Assembly: GCA_016717005.1 (NCBI GenBank)
Contig: JADJUF010000021.1
Coordinates: 62,001 to 126,000 of the forward strand
Origin: Myxococcales bacterium
GTDB taxonomy: Bacteria > Myxococcota_A > Polyangia > Haliangiales > Haliangiaceae
Length of the DNA stretch: 64,000 nucleotides
Reading direction: 5' to 3'
In this document: one piece after another, positions 22,195 to 43,250 of the stretch
Layout of the letters: each line of letters starts with the position of its first letter
Numbering within the stretch: position 1 is the stretch's first letter
Translations under genes and position numbers: made by a program
The notes under the pieces: generated by a model
The model's input: the letters and a program-made list of their open reading frames with translations, nothing else
Database searches by the model: none
What the model was told of the DNA's origin: nothing

Positions 22195-24246
22195 TCAGTA
22201 GGCCTGGCGGTAGCCGAGGATCAGCCGGGGGCGGTTGCGGGTGGGCCCGTCGAGCGGCATCGCCACGTCGATCCGGAACACCTCGGCCGAGAGCTGCGGG
22301 GTCAGGCTGCGCAGGCCGAGGCCGACGTCGTGGTGCAGATCGACCGCGGCGACGGTCGGGCCGGCGCCGGCCAGCTCGTAGAAGCCGACGAGGCCCCACT
22401 GCATGCCGAACGCGATCCGCTGCGAGGTGGTGCGCAGCTCGCTCTGCCACAGGAGCGCGCGCTGGCCGGCGAACGCGCCGACCGGGAAGCCGCGCAGGCC
22501 GGTGTCGCCGCCGATGAACACCCGCCGGTTGGCCTCCTCGCGGAAGAACCCCGTGGCCTTGGCCTCGGACACCAGCCGGACGACGCCGACCTTGGGCGTC
22601 ACCAGGCGCAGCGACTGCACGAAGCTGCGATCGATCACGCGGCCGTCCTCGAGGCGGACCCCGACGCCGCCGGCGGTCGTGACCAGGCCGTCGTCGCCGA
22701 GCGCCACGGTCATGCTCTCCTCGAACGCGAGCGTGCCGAACGTGCGATCCGAGCCCAGCCACGGCGTCGCGACCCCGAGGATCAGCTGGGCGCGCGGGCC
22801 CAGGCGCACGCTCTCGGCCAGGTCGAACGAGTCGACGTCGCGGTAGTCGCGGTAGGTCGGCGTGAACAGCTCGTAGCCGGCGTAGAGCCGGCCCGAGCGC
22901 TCGGATCGCGGCAGCACGTCGGCCTCGAAGTCGGCCTGGGCGGCGGCGTCGCCGGCGAAGTCGGGCAGCACCGTCGGGCGCTGGCTCGCCAGCTCGTAGC
23001 CGAGCTTCCACCGGTGCTTGATCCGGGTCCCGTGCGACCGGATCGCCGACGCGCCGACCGACCACTGGCGGTTGCGGTACGCCCACGGCAGCGCCTCGAC
23101 CCCCGGCGTCGATGGCGCGTCGTAGGTGCGCAGCGCCGTGCCCAGGAAGCGTCGCTCGATCGCGTTGCGGTGGCTCCACTCGCCGTAGACGCCCCACCGG
23201 GTCGCGAGCGACCACAGCGGCCGGCTCACCGACAGCGTGCTCTCGCTGCCCTCGATCGTGCGCGACGCGCGGTTCCACAGCGGGCCGCCGGCGAAGCGCA
23301 CGTCGAGGTGACGCCCGAACGCGTTCTTGTCGACGAACAGCGGCCCCAGCGAGAACGTCGCCTGGTCCATGCGGAACGCCAGCGCCGCCAGCTTGTGGCG
23401 CCCCAGGAAGTTGTTCTCCGACAGCGAGATCGTGAGGAACGTGAACGTGCCGTCCTGGAGCTCGCCGTTGTAGTTGGTGCGCAGGCTCCAGACGTCCCGG
23501 GTCACGACCAGGAGCTCGACCTCGTCGGCGGCGCCGCTGGCCGGCCGCACCGGCGCGATCACCGCGATCGAGGTGTTGAGCGGATCGCGCAGGTGCCGGA
23601 TCGACTCGTCGATGTCATCGGCGTTCCAGCGGTCACCGGGCCCCACCACCAGCTCGCGGGTGATGACGTCGGGCCGGGACCGGATGTGCAGGGCGTTGGC
23701 CCAGCGCAGGAAGCGGACCTCGTCGCCGAACACCGGCTGGGTCACGACCACGATGCGGGCGATGCGCTTGCCGTCGGGCGCCGGGTCGAGGACGAGGCCG
23801 CGCTCGCGCAGCGCCCGCCGCAGCGCCCCGCGCTCGAGGGCGCCGAGCAGCGCCACCGGATCGCAGGTCGGGGCCCGCTCGGCGCACGCCGCGCGCATCG
23901 CGACCCGGGCGGCGCCGGTGACCGGCGGGTGGCCCGCGAGCGGATCGTCGTCGAGCGCGGGCGGCGGCGAGGCGACCGGCGCGGCCACGACCACCGGCGG
24001 ACCGACGACCGGCGCGGGCACGACCACGGGCGCGGGCGCGACCACCGGCGCGGGCGCGACCACCGGCGCGGGCACGACCACGGGCGCGGGCACGACCACG
24101 GGCGCGATCACGGGCGCGGGCGCGACCACCGGCGCGGGCGCGGGCCCGGGCCCGGGCGCGGGCGGCTCATCGGCGGACGCCGGGCTGGTCGCCAGCGCCA
24201 GCGCCGCGATCCACGAGAACCAGCGCGCGGCGCCGAGCGACTTCAC
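22195..24246 (-). CDS. Omp85/BamA-like outer-membrane beta-barrel protein with Pro-Ala-Val linker
   Basis: 683 residues. A signal peptide ('WIAALALATSPASA') is followed by ~70 residues of PAPVV-type repeats, then a POTRA-like segment ('RIARIVVVTQPVFGDEVRFLRWANALHIRSRPDVITRELVVGPGD..NADDIDESIRHLRD'). A long beta-barrel follows with the Omp85-typical 'RVFIGGDTGLRGFPVGAFAGQR' (VRGF-like motif), ending in aromatic Tyr. This fits the surface-antigen/Omp85 family, perhaps a two-partner or patatin-like secretion pore. The start GTG 24246 was chosen for the signal peptide; no ATG is available nearby. It is divergent from the kinase gene. Confidence 0.8.
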   Translation of the reverse strand: MKSLGAARWFSWIAALALATSPASADEPPAPGPGPAPAPVVAPAPVIAPVVVPAPVVVPAPVVAPAPVVAPAPVVVPAPVVGPPVVVAAPVASPPPALDDDPLAGHPPVTGAARVAMRAACAERAPTCDPVALLGALERGALRRALRERGLVLDPAPDGKRIARIVVVTQPVFGDEVRFLRWANALHIRSRPDVITRELVVGPGDRWNADDIDESIRHLRDPLNTSIAVIAPVRPASGAADEVELLVVTRDVWSLRTNYNGELQDGTFTFLTISLSENNFLGRHKLAALAFRMDQATFSLGPLFVDKNAFGRHLDVRFAGGPLWNRASRTIEGSESTLSVSRPLWSLATRWGVYGEWSHRNAIERRFLGTALRTYDAPSTPGVEALPWAYRNRQWSVGASAIRSHGTRIKHRWKLGYELASQRPTVLPDFAGDAAAQADFEADVLPRSERSGRLYAGYELFTPTYRDYRDVDSFDLAESVRLGPRAQLILGVATPWLGSDRTFGTLAFEESMTVALGDDGLVTTAGGVGVRLEDGRVIDRSFVQSLRLVTPKVGVVRLVSEAKATGFFREEANRRVFIGGDTGLRGFPVGAFAGQRALLWQSELRTTSQRIAFGMQWGLVGFYELAGAGPTVAAVDLHHDVGLGLRSLTPQLSAEVFRIDVAMPLDGPTRNRPRLILGYRQAY
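23975..24165 (-). repeat. Tandem repeat encoding PAPVV linker
   Basis: Imperfect 15-bp-type units (alternating GCGGGCGCG / ACCACCGG or ACCACGGG on the plus strand) inside the Omp85-like gene encode about ten PAPVV/PAPVI units. This gives a stiff proline-rich periplasmic spacer. Confidence 0.8.
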
Positions 24247-24363
24247 CTGCGCCGATGGTACCTGCCCGCGATCGCGATGAGAACCGTCGCGGCACGGGTC
24301 CTGTCGTCGGTTCGGCCGGGCCGGCGCCCCGCGCGCGCGACAGGAGAAGTACACTCGTGCCAC

Positions 24364-26213
<1,850 letters not shown>

Positions 26214-26217
<4 letters not shown>

Positions 26218-28973
26218 TCCGCGCGCTGACCTGGGCGATCCTCGCGGTCGCGCTGGCCTGGCCCGGCGCCGCCGGCGCGATCGAGCGCGACTGCCCGGCC
26301 GGCCAGGCCTGGAGCCCGAACCTGGGCGCGTGCGTCGCGCGCCAGGCGACGCCGCGGGCGAGCGCGTCGGCCCGCTACTACGAGGCCAGCGCCCAGCTCG
26401 ATCGGGGCTCGACCGTCGAGGCCGCCCGCGCCGTGACCACGCTGACCGCCACCTGCGGCGCGCGCCACGCGCCGTCGTGCACGCTGCTCGGGTTCGTGCT
26501 CGAGCACGGCCGCGCCGGCCGCCGCGATCCCGCGGCCGCGGTCGAGCGCTACGCCCGGGCGTGCGAGCTCGGCGACGCCGACGGCTGCCTGGCCTCGGCC
26601 AGCGTGTGGGCGGCGGGCCTGCTCGGCGAGCCCGAGCCGGCCAAGGCGATCGCGCCGCTGACCCGCGCGTGCGACCTGGGCAGCGGCAAGGGCTGCTACG
26701 TGCTGGCGGACAAGTACGGCGCCGCCCTCGGCGTGCCGCAGGACGACGCCCGGGCCGCGGCCCTGTACGCGCGCGCGCTCGAGCGCCTCGGGCGCGAGTG
26801 TCCGGGTTCCGGACCGTCGTGCTACTACCTGGGCGCGGCCTACCGCGACGGCAACGGCGTCAGCAGCGACCTGACCGCGGCGGCGCGCTGGTTCGCCGGC
26901 GGCTGCGAGGGCGGCAGCGGCGCGTCGTGCTACGCGCTCGGGCGGCTCTACCGCGACGGCGCGCTCGGCGCCGGCGCCCGGGGGCGCGCCCTCGACTACT
27001 TCGATCGCAGCTGCCAGCGCTACGACAACGCCGACGGCTGCCACGCCGCCGGCGAGATCCTCGCCGAGCAGCCCGACGCCGAGCCCACGCGCCTGGCCGG
27101 CCTCGCCGACCGCGCGTGCGAGCTGGCCACGTCGGCCTGCGATCTGTCGGCGTTCCTGTACGCCACCGGCAAGGGCGGCGTGCGCGACGAGGCGCGCGCG
27201 ACCGCCGCCTACGTCACCGCGTGCCAGGCCGGCAACGCCACCGCGTGCTCGGCCGCGGCGGCCCGGATCGCCCACGGCACCGGCACCGCCGCCGACGGGG
27301 CGCTGGCGGTGCGGATCTGGGTGCGCGCGTGCGAGACCGGCTCGGGCCACGACTGCTTCCAGGCGGCGGTGGCGCTGCGCGACGGCGAGCTGGTGCCGGC
27401 CGATGCGGCCCGGGCGCTGGCGCTGCTCGAGGTCGGCTGCGTGCGGCGCAGCGCGGCCGCGTGCGAGGACGCGGCCGAGGCCCGCCTCGATGGCGTCGGC
27501 GGCGCCGCCGATCGGCCCCGGGCCGCGGCGCTGCTCGAGGCCGGCTGCGCGCTCGGCCGCGGCGAGACCTGCACGGTCTGGGGCGACGCGCTCCGCGATG
27601 GCGACGACCTCCCGGCCGATCCGGCCGGCGCCCTCGCCGCCTACCAGCACGGGTGCGGCGCGACCACGCCCGACGGCGCGGCGTGCGCGGCCTGGGCCGA
27701 GCTGTCCGACGATCACGCCGTCGGCGTCCGCGCCGCGGCCCGGGCCTGTCGCCTCGGCGACGTCCCCAGCTGCGACGGCCTCGACGCGCGCGCGCGCGCG
27801 GCCGACGCCGACCCGGCCCTGCGCCGGGCCGCGATGGACGACGTCGACGCCGGCTGCACCGCGGACCCGCCGGTCGACGCGGCGTGCACGACGCTCGCGA
27901 CCCTGTACGGCTTCGGCGGGTTCCTGGTCACCGCGCAGCCGAGCCGCGCCCACGCGCGCGCGATGGACGCGTGCCGACGCGGCGCCCGCAGCGCGTGCCT
28001 GTTCGCGGCCGACGATCTCGCCTCGGGCCTCGGCGTCGTCGCCGACGAGCGCGCCGCCCGCGCGCTCTACGCCGAGCTGTGCGACGCCGACGTCCCGACC
28101 GCCTGCTTCCGGCTGGGCGGCCTCCTCGTCGACGACGACCATCCGGCGGACGCGGCGCGGCTGTTCGAGCGCGCATGCACCGACGGCCTGGCCGCGGCGT
28201 GCACCAGCCTCGCGTTCGCGCACTACGCCGCCCGCGGCGCCCCGTGGGATCCGGGCCGGGCCCGCGCGCTGTACCAGCGCGGCTGCGACCTCGGCGATCC
28301 CTGGGGCTGCGCCAACCTCGGCGAGCTGATCGAGCTGGGCGTGGGCTCGCCGCCCGATCCGGCGGCGGCGCGCGCGCGCTACCAGGCCAGCTGCGGCGAC
28401 GACGTCAGCCCTGGCTGCGGGCGCCTCGCCGCGGCGATCGAGCGCGACGATCACGACGTGGCCGCGGCCCGGGCGCTGTACCTGCGCGGCTGCGACGACG
28501 GCGATCCCGCCGCGTGCGCCGGCGCCGCGCGCACCAGCGACGGCGACGCGCCCACGCGCGCGCGCCTGGCCCAGCGCGCCTACGATCTCGCGCTGGCCCA
28601 GGCCGACGACAACCCCTACGCCGCGCTGCTGCTCGGCCGCTTCCACGCCCAGGGCGTCGGCACCGCCCGCGATCGCGTCGAGGCCGAGCGCTGGTACGAG
28701 CGCGCGTGCGATGGCCGTGATCCCGACGGCTGCCTCGCCGCCGGCGACGCCCACGTCGGCCACGGCCGCGGCGATCAGGCCGTCGCCGCCTACGATCGCG
28801 CGTGCGCGGCCGGGGTCGAGCGCGCGTGCGGGCTGGCCGCGACGGTCCGCCGGCGGCTGCCGCTCAGCGGCCGCGGCTGCGCGTGCGCCACCGGCGGCGA
28901 TCCGCGCGGCGCGGCCACGCTGGCCCTGGTCGCGCTGGCGCTCATGCGCCGGCGGCGCGCTCGGCCCAGGTGA
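26214..28973 (+). CDS. Cys-rich Sel1-repeat protein with MYXO-CTERM-like tail
   Basis: 919 residues. Signal peptide 'LTWAILAVALAWPGAAGA', then about twenty Sel1/TPR-like repeats, most with paired cysteines (e.g. 'ACELGDADGCLASASV', 'ACDLGSGKGCYVLADKYG'), suggesting disulfide-stabilised solenoid turns outside the cytoplasm. The end, 'GCACATGG' then hydrophobic 'AATLALVALALM' then 'RRRRARPR', matches the Cys/TM/Arg layout of MYXO-CTERM tails processed by myxosortase. GTG 26214 overlaps the kinase stop, so kinase and solenoid are translated together. The gene runs 32 bp into convergent prmC. Confidence 0.8.
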
Positions 28974-29811
28974 CCCGCGGCTGCTTCGCCAGATCGAGCA
29001 CGGTGGTCGCCGGCCCCGTGACGCCGCTGGCGTCGAGCAGCGCCGCGACGTCGGGCCCCTGGTCGTGGCCGTGCTCGACCGCGATCAGCCCGCCCGGCGC
29101 CAGGTGCGCCGCCAGCCCGGCCGCGAGCCGCCGGTAGAACGCCAGCCCGTCGGCGCCGCCGTCGAGGGCCAGCCGCGGCTCCTGCTGGACCTCGCGATCG
29201 AGCCCGGCCAGCTCGCCGGTGCGGATGTACGGCGGGTTCGAGACGATCAGATCGAACACCTCGCCGGCCACGGGCGCCCACAGATCGCCCGCCCGCGCGT
29301 CGACGCGCTCGGCGACGCTGTTGCGCGCGGCGTTGGCCCCGGCGATCGCCAGCGCCGCCGCGGACACGTCGGTCGCCACGATCGTCAGCCCGGGCAGCTC
29401 GCGCGCCAGGGTGATGGCCAGCACGCCGGAGCCGGTGCACAGGTCGAGGCCGCGGCGCGGGCGCGCGCGATCGGCGCCGACCTTGTCGAGCACCAGCTGC
29501 ACCACCGTCTCGGTGTCGGCCCGCGGGATCAGCACGTCGGCCGACACCGCGAAGGTCAGCGACCAGAACTCCTGCTCGCCGACGAGGTACGCCAGCGGCA
29601 CCCCGGCCAGGCGCCGCTTGATCAGCGCCCGCGCCGCCGCCAGCTCGTCCTCGGCCAGCGGCCGATCGAAGCCGGTGTACAGCTGCATGCGCGTGCACTT
29701 GAGCGCGTGCGCCAGCAGCACCTGGGCCTCCAGGCGCGCGCCGACGATGTGCGCGTCGGTGAAGCGCTTCGTCGTCCAGTCGAGGACGGCGGCGGTGGTC
29801 CAGGTCGTCAA
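28942..29811 (-). CDS. prmC: Release factor glutamine methyltransferase
   Basis: 289 residues. Methylates the GGQ glutamine of RF1/RF2 in the cytoplasm. The N-terminal helical domain includes 'RLEAQVLLAHALKCTRMQLYTGFDRPL', the SAM motif is 'GLDLCTGSGVLAITLA', and the catalytic 'NPPY' lies in 'DLIVSNPPYIRTGEL'. It starts at TTG 29811, supported by an AGGAGG-type RBS (29813-29820) and a TTGA overlap with the glycerate kinase stop. Its 3' end overlaps the convergent Sel1 gene by 32 bp. Confidence 0.92.
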   Translation of the reverse strand: MTTWTTAAVLDWTTKRFTDAHIVGARLEAQVLLAHALKCTRMQLYTGFDRPLAEDELAAARALIKRRLAGVPLAYLVGEQEFWSLTFAVSADVLIPRADTETVVQLVLDKVGADRARPRRGLDLCTGSGVLAITLARELPGLTIVATDVSAAALAIAGANAARNSVAERVDARAGDLWAPVAGEVFDLIVSNPPYIRTGELAGLDREVQQEPRLALDGGADGLAFYRRLAAGLAAHLAPGGLIAVEHGHDQGPDVAALLDASGVTGPATTVLDLAKQPRVTWAERAAGA

Positions 29812-30956
29812 GCCCCTCCTGGTACCACAGCCGCCGGGCGCGCGATCATCACCAGGTCGGCGTGATTGACGCCGGTCGGGCCGGTCACCAGCCCGGCGCC
29901 GATCGCCGCCAGCGCCCGGCCGCTGTCCGCGGACGCCAGCGCCTGCGCCGGGTCGACGCCGTGCGCGCGCAGCCGCGCCGCGGTCGCGCCGTCGACGATC
30001 GCGCCCGCCGCCGGGCCGGTGCCGTCGACGCCGTCGGACGCGCCCACCAGCACCACCCGATCGGTCCCGGCCAGCCAGCGCGCGCACGCCAGCGCCAGCG
30101 CGCTGGCCCGGCCGCCCTGCCCCGGCGCCGGCCCGAGCGTCACGGTCCACTCGCCGCCGCCGATCCACCAGGTCCCGGGCGCCAGCCCGGCGGCGATCGC
30201 CGCGAGGCGCGCGTCGAGCGCGCCGACGTCGCCGATCAGATCGTCGGGCGCGAGGACCACCGTCGCCCCGGCGGCGGCCGCCGCGCCCGCCGCCGCCGCC
30301 CGCAGCGCGCCCAGGCCGGCCACCACCACCACCTCGTCGCCCAGCCGGGGCGGCACCGTCGGACCCGAGCCGACGATCGCGACGTCGTCGCCGGGCACGT
30401 CGCTGGCCACCAGCGTCAGCACCCGGCCCGGGCACGCCGCCGCCAGCCGCCCGCCCTTGATCGCCGATCGCGCCGACCGGGCGGCGTTGAGCGCGGCGAT
30501 CGGCGCCCCGGTCCGGGCCAGCGCGGTGATCGCCGCCGCCTTGGCCGCCAGGGTGAGCCCATCGGCCGGGACCGCCGCGAGCGCCGAGGCCCCACCCGAG
30601 ATCAGCGCCAGCAGCGTGCCGTCGCGCGGCACCGCGGCGGCCTGCGCCAGCGCCGCCCGGCCCGCGGCCTCGCTGCGGGCGTCGGGCACCGGGTGCGCCG
30701 CCGCGCGCACGTCGAGCCCCGCGAGCCCCGCGTCACCGTCGACGCCGTCGGGGTGCACCACCAGCCCACCGACGACGACCGGGCCCAGGGCCGCGACCGC
30801 GCCGCGCGCCATCGGCACCGCCGCCTTGCCGATCGCCACGACCGTCACCGGCCCGGGCAACACGCGCCCCGCCAGCGCCGCCGCGACCGCGGCCGCGGGA
30901 TCGCACGCGCGCACCGCGGTCGCGAACACCCGGGCCAGCTCCGCGGACAGCGCCAT
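29808..30956 (-). CDS. Glycerate 2-kinase (MOFRL/DUF4147 family)
   Basis: 382 residues. Converts glycerate to 2-phosphoglycerate. Family marks are 'VVAIGKAAVPMARGA', 'LLALISGGASALAAVPADG', 'SDVPGDDVAIVGSGPT' and the C-terminal MOFRL segment 'VVLVGASDGVDGTGPAAGAIVDGATAARL'. The start ATG 30956 gives the usual helical N-terminus; only 72 bp separate it from the divergent glycosyltransferase start. It is translationally coupled to prmC through TTGA, an unusual pairing that is probably coincidental in function. Confidence 0.9.
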   Translation of the reverse strand: MALSAELARVFATAVRACDPAAAVAAALAGRVLPGPVTVVAIGKAAVPMARGAVAALGPVVVGGLVVHPDGVDGDAGLAGLDVRAAAHPVPDARSEAAGRAALAQAAAVPRDGTLLALISGGASALAAVPADGLTLAAKAAAITALARTGAPIAALNAARSARSAIKGGRLAAACPGRVLTLVASDVPGDDVAIVGSGPTVPPRLGDEVVVVAGLGALRAAAAGAAAAAGATVVLAPDDLIGDVGALDARLAAIAAGLAPGTWWIGGGEWTVTLGPAPGQGGRASALALACARWLAGTDRVVLVGASDGVDGTGPAAGAIVDGATAARLRAHGVDPAQALASADSGRALAAIGAGLVTGPTGVNHADLVMIARPAAVVPGGA

Positions 30957-31028
30957 CGCCGGATCGTAGCGTCGATCACTCCCGCGCGCGCCGACCGCGG
31001 CCGCGACCGATGATAAGGTCCGGCCCGC

Positions 31029-33647
<2,619 letters not shown>

Positions 33648-33934
33648 AATTCCAGAGGGCCGGTCGCCAGGCCCAGGCAGGTGCAGGGGTGCTCGGCTGT
33701 CCGAGGTCTCGTCCAGGCCAGGTCGGCATCTCGAGGTCGCATCGCGTCGAAACCTCGAGGCGGACGCGGTGTCCTACCTCCGTGGCGTCCGTCCCCGTAG
33801 ACCCCAGGCGCGGCCGGTGCGTCGAAATGAAGGTGCTATGCTCCGCGTTGACGGTGACAGAGTCTCGCGGAATGCCGGCGCGGTCTGAACGGTCGATCCT
33901 CGGCCACTCGCCACCAGTCCAGGAGCCGTAATCC

Positions 33935-36247
<2,313 letters not shown>

Positions 36248-36441
36248 CGCGACGCGGCCGCATGCGGCGACCGAGGCGCCGGCCCCGGCGCCGACCCGCT
36301 GACCGCGATCGTCCGCTCCGACTGCCCGCTCCGCTCCACTCCCGACTCCGACTCCGACCTGCTCCGCCCGATCCCGCCTCCCGCCGTCCGGTCGCTCGTT
36401 CCCCGAGCCCGACCCACCTGCCCTCCAAACCGAGAGCCACG

Positions 36442-37451
<1,010 letters not shown>

Positions 37452-37453
37452 CC

Positions 37454-38395
37454 GTGGCGCTGCTGGCCAAGAAGCAGGCGGTCGCGGCCACCTCCGGCGC
37501 CGCCCGGGCCGCCGACCGGTCGGCCCTGTTCGACGAGCGGTTCCTGCGCACGCTCGAGCACCTGCACATGGTCTCGCGCAAGGTCTTCGCCGGGAACATC
37601 CGCGCCGAGCGCCGCACCCGCAAGGTCGGCTCGGGCATCGAGTTCGCCGACCACCGCACCTACGCCCGCGGCGACGACTTCCGCTACATCGACTGGAACC
37701 TGTACGGCCGGCTCGATCGCCTGCTCTTGCGGCTGTTCGAGGAGGAGGAGGACCTCCACATCTACATCCTCATCGACTGCTCGGACTCGATGGCGATCGG
37801 CACGCCGCCCAAGATGCACTACGCGATGAAGGTCGGGGCCGCGCTCAGCTACGTCGGCCTGGCCAACCTCGACCGGGTCGCGATCGTGCCGTTCGCGTCC
37901 AAGGTGCTGGGCCGGCTGCCGGCCACGCGCGGCAAGAACCGCATCTTCCGGGTGTTCGACTTCCTGCGCACCGTCGAGATCGGCGGCACGACCGACGTGG
38001 CCGAGGCCATGAAGCTGTTCGTCAGCCAGCACAAGCGCCGCGGCCTGGCGGTGTTGATCAGCGACTTCTATGACCCGCGCGGGTTCGAGGAGGGCATCAA
38101 CACGCTGCGCTACAACAAGTTCGAGCCGTTCGTGCTGCAGGTCTACGATCAGCGCGAGGCCGCGCCCAACCTGCACGGCGATCTGGCGCTGGTCGACTGC
38201 GAGACCGGCGAGCTGCGCGAGGTCACGGTGTCCAAGGCCCTGCTCGAGGCCTACACCCGCGAGCACGAGAAGTACTGCAAGGAGCTCGAGGACTTCTGCA
38301 CCGGGCGCGCGGTGCCGTTCTTCCGCACCCACACCGGCATCCCGTTCGACGAGCTGGTCTTGCGCATCTTCCGGTCGGGAGGCTTCCTCCGGTGA
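37454..38395 (+). CDS. DUF58 (vWA-like) protein
   Basis: 313 residues. 'VGSGIEFADHRTYARGDDFRYIDWNLYGRLDRLLLRLFEEEEDLHIYILIDCSDSM' is the DUF58 signature with a MIDAS-like DxSxS (Asp-Cys-Ser-Asp-Ser). In Bat/MoxR operons this protein is the usual partner of the MoxR ATPase. It is cytoplasmic with no membrane segment. Start GTG 37454; the stop overlaps the next start (GTGA). Confidence 0.92.
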   Translation: MALLAKKQAVAATSGAARAADRSALFDERFLRTLEHLHMVSRKVFAGNIRAERRTRKVGSGIEFADHRTYARGDDFRYIDWNLYGRLDRLLLRLFEEEEDLHIYILIDCSDSMAIGTPPKMHYAMKVGAALSYVGLANLDRVAIVPFASKVLGRLPATRGKNRIFRVFDFLRTVEIGGTTDVAEAMKLFVSQHKRRGLAVLISDFYDPRGFEEGINTLRYNKFEPFVLQVYDQREAAPNLHGDLALVDCETGELREVTVSKALLEAYTREHEKYCKELEDFCTGRAVPFFRTHTGIPFDELVLRIFRSGGFLR

Positions 38396-40501
38396 CCTGG
38401 CTGACCCCGCTGGCCGCGCGCACCGTCGGGATGGTCGCGCTGGTCGCCGCCGCGCTGGTGGTGATCGCGTACCTGCTCAAGATGCGTCGGCGCCGGTTCG
38501 AGGTGCCGTTCTCGAGCCTGTGGAAGCGCGTGCTCGAGCAGCGCGACGCCAACTCGCTGTGGCGACAGCTGCGGCGGCTGCTGTCGCTGCTGCTCTTGCT
38601 GGCGATCGTCGGGCTCGTCGTCGTCGCGATCCAGGCGCCGACCCTGGGCGTCACCGATCGCCGGGCCCGCAACGTCGTCATCCTGCTCGACACCTCGGCG
38701 TCGATGCGCGCCACCGACGGCGATCCCGCTCGGCCCAAGCTGACCCGGTTCGAGCGGGCCCAGGAGCGGGCGGCCGCGCTGATCGACACGATGGGCGGCG
38801 GCGACCAGGCCATGATCATGCGGGTCGACGCCCAGGCCACGCCGCTGTCGCGGTTCGCCAGCGACAAGCCGCTCTTGCGCAAGGTCATCGACGAGGTCCG
38901 CCCGTCGGACACCGGCGCCGATCTGCCGCGGGCGCTGTCGGCCGCCGCCGACGCCCTGCGCGGGCGCCCCAACCCGATGATCGTGATCGTGTCCGACGGC
39001 GCGTACTCCGAGCTCGAGCGCGACCAGGTCACCTGGGACGCGGCCGAGGCCGACCCCGCCGGCGCCGCCCGCCGCCAGGCGCCCGCCGCCACCGCGACCC
39101 CGCCGCCACCGCCCGGGCCCGGTCGTTCGCCCAGACCCAGCTGGCCGCGGTCGACCTCGCCGGCATCGACGTGCGCTACCTCGGCGTCGGCTCCCGGGCC
39201 GAGAACGTCGGCATCGTCGCGTTCAACGTGCGGCGCTACATCGCCAACAAGGCCAGCTACGAGGTCTTCATCGAGGTCCAGAACTTCGGCGCCGAGCCGG
39301 CCCGCCGCCAGCTCGCGCTCTACAACGGCGACACCGCGATCGAGGTCAAGGCGCTCGAGCTGGCCCCGGGCGAGCGCAAGCGCGAGATCTACCGGCAGCT
39401 GCCCGGCGGCGAGAGCCAGCTGCGCGCGTCGCTGCGCCCGGTCGACGGGCCCGGCGGCAGCGACCCGTTCGCGCTCGACGACGAGGCCTGGGCGCTCCTG
39501 CCCGCGCGCAAGAAGCAGCACGTGCTGCTCGTGACCAACGACAACCTGTACCTCGAAGGCGCGATGCTGGTCTACGACAACATCGAGGTCTACAAGGCCA
39601 CGCCGGCCGAGTACGACGCCGCGCCGGCCGCGACCGTGCGCAACGCCGGCACCGGCAAGCCCTACGACGTGGTCGTCTTCGACGATCACACCCCGGCCGT
39701 GATCCCGCCGGCGCCGATCAACGTCATGTGGTTCCACCCCGACGGCGCCGCGAGCCCGTTCGCGATCCGCAGCGTGCTGCCGCGGCCGCGCATCACCCAG
39801 ACCGCCGAGGACCACCCGGTCATGCGCTGGGTGACGATGTCCGACGTCAACTTCGACGCCGCCAACGTCTTCGCGATCGATCGGGCCAAGGGCGAGGTCG
39901 CGCTGGCGACGTCGGTGCGCGACGCCGTGGCCGTGGCCCGCCGCGACGGCGGCCGCAAGTTCATCGGCTTCGGCTGGTCGCTGGCCGGCACCGACCTGAT
40001 GTTGCGGGTCGCGTTCCCGCTGCTCCTGGTCAACAGCCTCGACTGGTTCGCCGGCGACGACGCCGACCTGGTCACGACCTACGCCACCGGCACCCGGCTG
40101 CGGATCCCGCTCGACGGCCTGGTCGGCCTGCGCGAGGTCACCGTGATCGATCCGACCGGCCGCCGCGGCCAGGCCCCGGTCGTCGACGGCGCGGTCACGC
40201 TGGTGGCCCACCACATCGGCGTCCACCAGATCCTGGCCTACCCGCCCAGCGCGCCCGGCGCCGCGGCCGACGCGCCGCCGCCGACGCCGCTGGCCAGCCT
40301 CGAGGTCGCGACCAACCTGTCGTCGACCGTCGAGTCCCAGATCACGCCGGCCGCGGACCTGACCCTGGCCGGCCGGACCCTCGCGGCGCCGCCGACGTTC
40401 GCGGTCAGCGCCCGGCGCGACCTGTGGCTGTACCTGGTGCTCCTGGTCGTGGCGCTCCTGTGCCTCGAGTGGATCACCTACCACCGAAGGATCACCGTCT
40501 G

Positions 40502-40502
<1 letters not shown>
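38392..40502 (+). CDS. BatA-like membrane-anchored vWA protein, one frameshift
   Basis: About 703 residues when a one-base deletion between 39060 and 39135 is repaired. The N-terminal BatA domain has two helices ('VGMVALVAAALVVIAYLL' and 'LLSLLLLLAIVGLVVVAI'). A vWA domain with MIDAS 'ILLDTSASM' follows, then 'IVIVSDGAY'. After the break come 'AQTQLAAVDLAGIDVRYLGVGSRAENVGIVAF', a long beta-rich region, and a terminal helix 'LWLYLVLLVVALLCLEWITY'. The break lies in a C-rich Ala/Pro linker. Periplasmic location is inferred. Its stop overlaps the next ATG (TGATG). Confidence 0.83.
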
Positions 40503-43246
<2,744 letters not shown>

Positions 43247-43250
43247 GCGC

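Noticed and set aside
33648..33934. Sigma-70 promoter (TTGACG near 33848)
   Set aside because: No acceptable -10 element at 16-18 bp spacing was found.
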